Positions 1-5,904 of a DNA stretch of 10,579 bases are shown in pieces. The stretch comes from an uncultured Eubacterium sp. Lineage in GTDB: Bacteria > Bacillota > Clostridia > Oscillospirales > Acutalibacteraceae. A program made the position numbers and the translations under genes. The stretch lies in the NCBI GenBank assembly GCA_945979635.1, contig CAMFPZ010000016.1, positions 1 through 10,579 of the forward strand. Direction: 5' to 3'. How positions within the stretch are numbered: position 1 is the stretch's first letter; each line of letters starts with the position of its first letter. The notes under the pieces were generated by a model. That model was not told the DNA's origin. It did not search any database and saw only the letters and a program-made list of their open reading frames with translations.

Positions 1-45
1 GATTCCTCTACGTCTCGTGGGCTCGGAGATGTGTATAAGAGACAG
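1..45 (+). other. Nextera i7 sequencing adapter left on the contig end (not genomic)
   Basis: Bases 12-26 read GTCTCGTGGGCTCGG and bases 27-45 read AGATGTGTATAAGAGACAG. Together these are the Illumina Nextera read-2 transposase adapter, ending in the 19-bp Tn5 mosaic end. Bases 4-11, TCCTCTAC, sit exactly where the i7 index belongs and match, from memory, the N712 index as written in the adapter oligo. Bases 1-3 (GAT) are the end of the flow-cell arm. Genomic sequence therefore begins at base 46. Any start codon or protein residue placed in this stretch, such as a GTG at 31, is artificial. Confidence 0.97.
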
Positions 46-558
46 GTAATAATAACATCAATCCTTCTTGCGGTTCTTATTGCAGTAACATCGTTTGCAC
101 TTGCTGTTTTCAGTGCAAAGCCATACGAAGTTAAGGAAGGAAAGGTTGATGTATATAAAGTAACCTCGAAGATTTATTCCCACGCTATTGTTGCGGCTAT
201 GCCGAAGACTATTTCAGGCTACGACAACGGTGAGGAAATTAAGTTCTACATAGAGGTGAATGACGACTACAACAGAAAATACGACGATCCTATTGAACAG
301 TTCAACGCTTACTATTATGACAAAGAGGGCAAAAAGCTTGTTGCTACAAATGGTATTTATCGCGGCAATACAGAGACTATGTATCCTCTAATCGGCTTTT
401 TTATTGCCGGAATGAACAGCCTTAAGGTTCTGCAAAAAATCATTATTGCTGTTTTTGTTGTACTTATTCTTGCAGTGATAGGATTAGCGATATATCTTGC
501 TGTACTTTTGATTAGAGCAAAAAAGGATAAGGACTATTCAAAGAGCTTGAAGCAATAA
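46..558 (+). CDS. Small membrane protein of unknown function, 5'-truncated at contig end
   Basis: I do not recognise the family. About 170 residues are present, in frame from the first genomic base to a TAA at 556-558. An apparent GTG start at 31 lies in adapter sequence and must be ignored, so the true N-terminus is unknown. What remains begins with a hydrophobic segment of about 22 residues (VIITSILLAVLIAV onward). A polar domain of roughly 100 residues follows, rich in Tyr, Asp and Lys. A second long hydrophobic segment (IIIAVFVVLILAVIGLAIYL) ends in a basic tail, RAKKDKDYSKSLKQ. By the positive-inside rule the tail is cytoplasmic, both termini face inward and the middle domain is outside the membrane. 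The shape loosely recalls DUF3592-type proteins, but I see no decisive motif. The 93-bp gap to the next gene suggests a separate transcription unit. Confidence 0.7.
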   Translation, partial: VIITSILLAVLIAVTSFALAVFSAKPYEVKEGKVDVYKVTSKIYSHAIVAAMPKTISGYDNGEEIKFYIEVNDDYNRKYDDPIEQFNAYYYDKEGKKLVATNGIYRGNTETMYPLIGFFIAGMNSLKVLQKIIIAVFVVLILAVIGLAIYLAVLLIRAKKDKDYSKSLKQ

Positions 559-651
559 TTCAAGAATATCGGCAAATTTTTATCGGCTTGCCTAATGTTA
601 GGTAAGCCTATTAGTATCATAATTTTTTATTCTTTAACGCAGAGGTAAGGT
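559..651 (+). promoter_or_regulatory. Intergenic region with an inverted repeat and possible promoter
   Basis: This is the only intergenic gap long enough to hold a promoter for the rightward genes. An inverted repeat at 585-608 has arms GGCTTGCCTAA and TTAGGTAAGCC around TG, with one position forming a G-U pair in RNA. It could be an operator or a weak transcription stop for the upstream gene. The T-run at 623-628 is 14 bases past the stem, too far for a standard intrinsic terminator. CATAAT at 618-623 resembles a -10 box but has no good -35 at 16-18 bp. TTGCCT (588-593) with TAGTAT (612-617) at 18 bp is another candidate. TATCGGC occurs twice, at 567-573 and 581-587. AGAGG at 641-645 is the ribosome binding site for the ATG at 652. 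Confidence 0.35.
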
Positions 652-2724
652 ATGAATTACGACTTGCTTTTTTCACCTATGAAAATAGGTAATGTTGAAA
701 TAAAAAACAGAATTGTAATGGCACCTATGTGTATGGGCTTTGGACAATTCGATGGCCGCGTAACAAAGGCGATGAAAAATCACTATGTTGAGCGTGCAAA
801 GGGAGGCGTCGGTCTTGTTATAACCGAAATAGCCAGAGTAAACGATATTACGGGAGCTGCTTCCTTTGGACAGCTCGGAGTATCCCATGATTACCAAATC
901 GAGGGACTTCGCGAGATGGCAGAAGAAATCCATTCCTATGGCTCAAAGATTATGGTTGAGCTTCATCATCCGGGACGCCAGAATTTAGGCTTGATGATAG
1001 GCACAGTTCCGCTTTCTGTTGCGTGTGACAAGCTTATGGGAAAAGCGTATGCCAGGCTCTTGACAGGTGCAGTTATTCCTCCGGGAAAGAAGCTTCAGGA
1101 TAAGGATATTGTGCCACGAAGTGTTGCTCCTTCAAAATGTGAAAAATCAAAAATGGCTGAAAGCGTAAACAGAGGGCTGACTAAAACGGGAATAAAAAAA
1201 TTGATTCGCCAATTCGTCAGTGCTGCTGTGAGAGTAAAGAATGCAGGCTGTGATGGCGTTGAGCTCCATGCGGCACACGGATACCTAATTCAGCAATTTC
1301 TTTCGCCGAATACAAATAAAAGAAATGATGAATATGGCGGAGCCCTGGAAAATAGAATGAGATTTCTTATGGAGATTATAGACGGTATTCGTAGGGAATG
1401 CGGAAAGGATTTCCCGATAGTTGTCCGTCTCTCCGTTGACGAAATGTATGATAGAATCGGCCAAAAGGGAAAGGGCTACGACCTCGAAGAGGGTTTGAAG
1501 ATGGCAAAGGCACTTTCCGATAAGGGTATTGACGCTATTGATGTTTCATCTGCTGCATACGATACCTTTAACTATTGGCTCGAGCCTACAACCTTTGAAT
1601 GTGGCTGGCGTAAGTATCTTGCTGCAGAGGTCAAAAAGGTTGTAGATATTCCTGTCCTTGCTGCAAATCTTATTCGTTCTCCGGAGCAAGCGGAAGAGCA
1701 GCTTAAGCAGGGTATTCAGGATTTCATTTCTCTCGGTAGACCTCTTCTTGCTGACCCGCATTGGGCAAATAAAATAAAGCAGGGCAAGGAAAATACAGTT
1801 AAGCGTTGTATTTGTTGTCTGTATTGCTTCGAGAGTATGGAAAATAATGCTTATATGTATACTCATGGTCATTGCTCTGTTAATCCTTTTATCGGCAGAG
1901 ACGATGTTAAACTCAAGAAAAACGGTGGAGGCAGAAGAGTTGCTGTTGTCGGATCGGGTGTTGCGGGACTTACTGCCGCAGAGCTTTTTGCAAGGCGTGG
2001 CTTCGATGTTACCGTATTCGAAAAGGAGTCGAGCTTTGGAGGGCAAATTAACCTTGCCGATAAGCCGCCTCATAAGGAAAAGCTTCATTGGTGTGTCGAC
2101 GATTTGTATACTAATGCGGTCGAAAATGGTGTTAGCTTTAGATTTGATACTGTCGCAACCGCCGAAATGCTTGATGAATTATCACCCGAAATCGTAATAA
2201 ATGCAACCGGTGCAAATGCAGTTTTTCCAAAGCCGTTTCAAAAGGAAAATGTATGTACCGTGACAGATATTTTGAATGGCAACATTGTTCTTCGTGATAA
2301 GAATGTTGCTGTTATCGGTTCGGGTATGACAGGACTCGAAACATCCGAGCTTCTCTGTGAGCAAGGTAATAGGGTTTCTATTATAGAAATGGCTGACGAA
2401 ATTGCTCCGGGGGCTTATTTCCAACATCTTGACGATGCAATTCCAAAGCTTAATCAATCAGGAACCGCCTTCTTTTCATCCTCAAAGCTTATTGACATTC
2501 AATCCGATTGTGTTACTGTAGAAAACACAAAGACCGGTGAGAAAAAATCAATTAATGCAGATTTTGTAGTGCTATCTCTTGGATGCAGACCGGATAATTC
2601 ACTTTATGATGAAATAAAGGACAGCAAAAAATATAAGGTAATTAACATTGGCGATAGCGTAAAAATCGGCAGAATTGCAAATGCAACCGAAGCCGCTTTC
2701 CAAGCTGTTATGTCGGTGGAGTAA
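652..2724 (+). CDS. FMN/4Fe-4S/FAD NADH-dependent enoate reductase (FadH/BaiCD class of old yellow enzyme)
   Basis: This is a cytoplasmic flavoprotein predicted to reduce an activated C=C bond with NAD(P)H. Residues 1-380 form an old-yellow-enzyme TIM barrel: the start LLFSPMKIGNVEIKNRIVMAPM, VELHHPGRQ at 102-110, the active-site block HAAHGYLIQQFLSPNTNKR with H206 and H209, and the FMN-phosphate motif GRPLLADP at 362-369. Cysteines C386, C389, C392 and C408 fit the 4Fe-4S site. The C-terminal half has two dinucleotide folds, GSGVAG at 434-439 (FAD) and GSGMTG at 556-561 (NAD(P)H). At 690 residues it is full length for the 2,4-dienoyl-CoA reductase/BaiCD/BaiH/clostridial enoate reductase group. 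A roughly 60-residue segment at 115-175, before the active-site block, is typical of the clostridial branch. ATG 652 is supported by AGAGG at 641-645. The substrate cannot be read from sequence; bile acid, steroid, flavonoid and cinnamate reductases share this architecture. Confidence 0.93.
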   Translation: MNYDLLFSPMKIGNVEIKNRIVMAPMCMGFGQFDGRVTKAMKNHYVERAKGGVGLVITEIARVNDITGAASFGQLGVSHDYQIEGLREMAEEIHSYGSKIMVELHHPGRQNLGLMIGTVPLSVACDKLMGKAYARLLTGAVIPPGKKLQDKDIVPRSVAPSKCEKSKMAESVNRGLTKTGIKKLIRQFVSAAVRVKNAGCDGVELHAAHGYLIQQFLSPNTNKRNDEYGGALENRMRFLMEIIDGIRRECGKDFPIVVRLSVDEMYDRIGQKGKGYDLEEGLKMAKALSDKGIDAIDVSSAAYDTFNYWLEPTTFECGWRKYLAAEVKKVVDIPVLAANLIRSPEQAEEQLKQGIQDFISLGRPLLADPHWANKIKQGKENTVKRCICCLYCFESMENNAYMYTHGHCSVNPFIGRDDVKLKKNGGGRRVAVVGSGVAGLTAAELFARRGFDVTVFEKESSFGGQINLADKPPHKEKLHWCVDDLYTNAVENGVSFRFDTVATAEMLDELSPEIVINATGANAVFPKPFQKENVCTVTDILNGNIVLRDKNVAVIGSGMTGLETSELLCEQGNRVSIIEMADEIAPGAYFQHLDDAIPKLNQSGTAFFSSSKLIDIQSDCVTVENTKTGEKKSINADFVVLSLGCRPDNSLYDEIKDSKKYKVINIGDSVKIGRIANATEAAFQAVMSVE

Positions 2725-2745
2725 ATATACATAAAGGGGTAAATT

Positions 2746-5700
2746 ATGGCAGAAAAATATATTTGGGAGGACCCAAAAAGAGTCTATGTGAACAAGGAAA
2801 AGGGACATACAATCTTTATGCCCTATGACAGTGTTGATCAGGCACTCACGCAGGATGAATCAAAGTATAAGCAGAGCCTGAATGGCATGTGGAAATTCTT
2901 CTGGCAGAGAGGTCTCGATACAGCTCACGATGATTTCTACAAGGCAGATTATAATGACAGCGATTGGGACGAAATAAAGGTTCCGTCTGTTTGGCAAACA
3001 CAGGGGTATAGCGTACCTTACTATTATGCAAGCACATTTCCTCGTGCATTCAGCCGTTCAAAGGGACAAATTCCGAAGATTGATCATACAATGCAGGAAA
3101 TCGGCTTTTACAGAAGAAGCTTTACTGTGGATAAGGATTGGAACGGAAGAGATATATTTCTTCATTTTGGTGCTTGCAAGGCAGCCTTAGAGGTTTGGGT
3201 AAATGGTGAATATGTCGGATATTCAACAGGCTCGATGACACCTCATGAGTTCGAGATAACAAAATTCATTAAGGATGGAGAAAATATCGTTTGTGCAAAG
3301 GTGTATCGCTACGCTGCATCAACCTATCTTGAGGATCAGGATATGTGGTGGCTTTGCGGTATTTATCGTGAGGTATATCTTTTTGCTGAACCGAAGCTTC
3401 GTCTTTTCGATTTCTATGCAAAGACCGATTTCGACGATGATTTCAAGAATTCAACTCTTTCGGTTGATTATTATATCAATAACACCGGTAATAGTGAGCA
3501 AAGGGCTTGCGTAAAATCATATCTTATCAGCGATACAGATAAGGAAATACCGCTTCCTGATGCCGAATGTGTTGTTACTTCCGGTGCGACTGCAAAAATC
3601 AGTATTTCCGAGGAAATAAAGAATGTAAAGAAGTGGTCTGCCGAAACTCCGAATATCTATAAGCTTGTTATGCAGATTTTTGACGCTGATGAAAAGCTTG
3701 TTTGTGTAAAAACTTTTGATATAGGCTTCAAGAAGGTAGAAATTATCGGCGAAAAGATTATGTTTAATGGTATGCCACTTATGATTCGCGGCGTAAATCG
3801 TCACGATTTCGATATGGATAACGGTTGGGCTGTACCTAAGGAAAGATATACACAGGATCTCGACCTTATGAAAGCAGGAAATGTAAATGCTATTCGTACT
3901 TCCCATTACCCTGATGACCCGTATTTCTATGACCTTTGTAATAAATATGGCTTTTATGTAATGGACGAATGCGATTTGGAATCCCATGGTGTTCGCCGTA
4001 AGGGTGTACCGGGTTCTAATCCATTGTGGACAGATTTGGCTGTTGATAAGATGGAGCGTATGGTTCTTCGTGACAGAAATTATCCTTGTATCTTTATGTG
4101 GTCGCTTGGAAACGAGGCAGGTGACGGCGATAACTTTATGAAGATGAAGCAGGCTGCACTTGCCCTAGACGACACGCGACAATTCCATTACGAGGGTGAC
4201 TTTGACTTAACGAAGAGTGATGTAATCTCTCGTATGTATCCCGATGAGGAAACTATGCGTAAGCTCGGAACCAAAGAGCCGATTACCATCTCTTTATACG
4301 ACAATATTGCAAATCAGCTTGCTGCCGACTCGAAGCCTATTAAGGCAGAAATGTATACTAAGCCTGTTCTTCTTTGTGAATACGCTCATAGTATGGAAAA
4401 TTCGCTTGGTAATTTCCAGGAATATATGGACGATTTTGAGAAGTACGAAAATATGGCAGGTGGCTTTATTTGGGACTGGGTTGACCAGACTCTCCATGTT
4501 GTGAACGAGGATGGTAAGGATAACTATCTCTATGGTACAGACTTTGAAAAGGATGAGCCACGCCATTGGTATAGCGGTATTAACACAACAGCTATGACAG
4601 GCTCAAATACCTTCTTCTGTGCAAATGGCGTCATCTCTGCTACAAGAGAGCCTCATCCGCAGTATTTCGAGATGCGTCATGTATATCAGCCTGTTGTAAC
4701 AACCGCCTTCGATTTGTCCAAGGGGAGATTCAAGGTTCGCTCAAGATATTTGTTTACGGATGTTTCTTCGTTGAAATGTAAGTGGACAATTCAGTGCGAG
4801 GGCGAGGATATTCAGTCCGGCGAAATGGAAAAATTTTCTGTTTCACCGCTTCAAGAGGACTTTATTGATATTCCTTATGATTATTCAAAGCTTCCGACAG
4901 ATAAGGAGTGTGTTCTCACTATCTCTTATCACTCTAAGAAAAAGACACTCGGAATTAAGAGTAATGCGGAAATTGCCTTTGACCAGTTTATTCTTACTCA
5001 ACCTTCGAAGCCTGTAATTGCCTGCGGCGATAAGAAGATTTCTGTTTCGCAAAGCGGAAACACCGTTGCACTTAACGGTGAAGGCTTTGGCGTTAGGATT
5101 GTCAATGGTGCCGTTGTTTCATATATGCAAAATGATAAGGAACTTCTTAAGGCTCCTATGGCTCCTAACTACTTCAGAGCGTTGACGGATAATGATATTG
5201 ATTTCCTCAATTTTGTTTCTCCGTTTATCTTCGTTCATCCGTATTATAAGTGGAAGCAGGCCACAAAAGCCGTTAAGGCAGTAAAGACCACTGTCGAGGA
5301 GCAGGAGGGTTCAGTAAAGATAAAGGTTGCTCTTAAGGTTCCGTTTATGAAAAATCCGTATGTTGCATATACGGTATTTGCAGACGGAAAGCTGGCAGTT
5401 TATCATTCTGCTACTCCGAGTGCAGCTCTTCTTCGCTTCGGCTTCCAATGGGATGTTGATAAGAGTCTTACCCAAATTTCATGGTACGGCAGAGGTGAAG
5501 CACCTTCATATCCTGACAGAAAGACCGGTTATAAGATTGGCAAGTACAGTATGCCTATTGATAAGTTTGAGTATACCTATATGCGTCCGCAGGAATCCTC
5601 AACAAGAGCGGATGTAAGATACTTTACTCTTACTGATAAGAAGGGCAATGGTATTAAGGTATCGGCATACTACGATTCACCTGTAATGTTCTGTGCATTG

Positions 5701-5901
5701 CCTTATACTCCGTTTATGCTTGATAAATTTACTCATGTTGCTGATGTGAACAGGGATAATAATATAACGGTTAATGTCGATTCGTCTCAATATGGTATCG
5801 GCGGAGATATGCCGGGCCAAGCATTCGTTCGTGATAAGTATCAGGTTAAGGCAGGAACGAAGCAAACCCTCTCATTCCTTGTTGAACCATATCAAAAGTA
5901 G
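2746..5901 (+). CDS. GH2 beta-galactosidase-like glycoside hydrolase (LacZ architecture)
   Basis: This enzyme is predicted to hydrolyse a terminal beta-galactoside or related beta-glycoside with retention. It has no signal peptide, so it should be cytoplasmic. Domains run as in LacZ: sugar-binding jelly roll (about 45-215, with YLEDQDMWWLCGIYREV), Ig-like (about 217-335), TIM barrel (about 336-640), second Ig-like, and the C-terminal beta-galactosidase small-chain domain (about 770-1050, with WYGRGEAPSYPDR from W913). Catalytic residues are E457 (SLGNEAG, acid/base) and E545 (LLCEYAHSMENS, nucleophile). H353 (NRHDFD), H387 (TSHYP), E412/H414 (LESHG), Y498 and H548 match LacZ active-site positions. 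Length is 1051, against 1024 for E. coli LacZ. Several LacZ galactose-site residues differ: E. coli N102, D598 and W999 align with A95, N621 and G1024, and a loop near 601-620 is about 20 residues longer. Specificity may therefore differ from lactose. AAAGGGGT at 2733-2740 supports ATG 2746, 21 bp after the reductase. Confidence 0.93.
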   Translation: MAEKYIWEDPKRVYVNKEKGHTIFMPYDSVDQALTQDESKYKQSLNGMWKFFWQRGLDTAHDDFYKADYNDSDWDEIKVPSVWQTQGYSVPYYYASTFPRAFSRSKGQIPKIDHTMQEIGFYRRSFTVDKDWNGRDIFLHFGACKAALEVWVNGEYVGYSTGSMTPHEFEITKFIKDGENIVCAKVYRYAASTYLEDQDMWWLCGIYREVYLFAEPKLRLFDFYAKTDFDDDFKNSTLSVDYYINNTGNSEQRACVKSYLISDTDKEIPLPDAECVVTSGATAKISISEEIKNVKKWSAETPNIYKLVMQIFDADEKLVCVKTFDIGFKKVEIIGEKIMFNGMPLMIRGVNRHDFDMDNGWAVPKERYTQDLDLMKAGNVNAIRTSHYPDDPYFYDLCNKYGFYVMDECDLESHGVRRKGVPGSNPLWTDLAVDKMERMVLRDRNYPCIFMWSLGNEAGDGDNFMKMKQAALALDDTRQFHYEGDFDLTKSDVISRMYPDEETMRKLGTKEPITISLYDNIANQLAADSKPIKAEMYTKPVLLCEYAHSMENSLGNFQEYMDDFEKYENMAGGFIWDWVDQTLHVVNEDGKDNYLYGTDFEKDEPRHWYSGINTTAMTGSNTFFCANGVISATREPHPQYFEMRHVYQPVVTTAFDLSKGRFKVRSRYLFTDVSSLKCKWTIQCEGEDIQSGEMEKFSVSPLQEDFIDIPYDYSKLPTDKECVLTISYHSKKKTLGIKSNAEIAFDQFILTQPSKPVIACGDKKISVSQSGNTVALNGEGFGVRIVNGAVVSYMQNDKELLKAPMAPNYFRALTDNDIDFLNFVSPFIFVHPYYKWKQATKAVKAVKTTVEEQEGSVKIKVALKVPFMKNPYVAYTVFADGKLAVYHSATPSAALLRFGFQWDVDKSLTQISWYGRGEAPSYPDRKTGYKIGKYSMPIDKFEYTYMRPQESSTRADVRYFTLTDKKGNGIKVSAYYDSPVMFCALPYTPFMLDKFTHVADVNRDNNITVNVDSSQYGIGGDMPGQAFVRDKYQVKAGTKQTLSFLVEPYQK

Positions 5902-5904
5902 ATG
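5899..5904 (+). other. Stop-start junction TAGATG with no Shine-Dalgarno sequence
   Basis: The TAG of the GH2 gene (5899-5901) is followed directly by the ATG of comEC (5902-5904). The preceding bases, GAACCATATCAAAAG, contain no purine-rich ribosome binding site. Every other internal gene here has one: AGAGG, AAAGGGG, AGGAG or GAGGAA. The next in-frame ATG at 5947 is no better supported. Translation of comEC therefore probably depends on ribosomes finishing the upstream gene and reinitiating, which would keep ComEC output low. This is inference. Confidence 0.5.

Noticed and set aside
31..45. GTG start with residues MYKRQ for the first membrane protein
   Set aside because: The bases belong to the Tn5 mosaic end of the Nextera adapter, not to the genome.
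567..587. TATCGGC direct repeat (two copies, 14 bp apart)
   Set aside because: It is only 7 bp long with two copies in AT-rich intergenic DNA; chance is a sufficient explanation.
585..628. Standard intrinsic terminator for the first gene
   Set aside because: The stem is A/T-rich in its inner half and the T-run begins 14 bases after it, so I list the region as an inverted repeat of uncertain role.
1546..2088. 180-codon open frame on the minus strand inside the reductase gene
   Set aside because: It lies opposite a gene with clear family motifs throughout, has no recognisable domain, and looks like a by-product of codon bias.
1847..2197. 116-codon plus-strand frame overlapping the reductase FAD domain
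   Set aside because: The GSGVAG FAD motif is in the main frame; no frameshift is needed and the alternative product is not recognisable.
3517..3987. 156-codon open frame on the minus strand inside the GH2 gene
   Set aside because: The GH2 frame is continuous and conserved here; the antisense product has no motif or plausible ribosome binding context.
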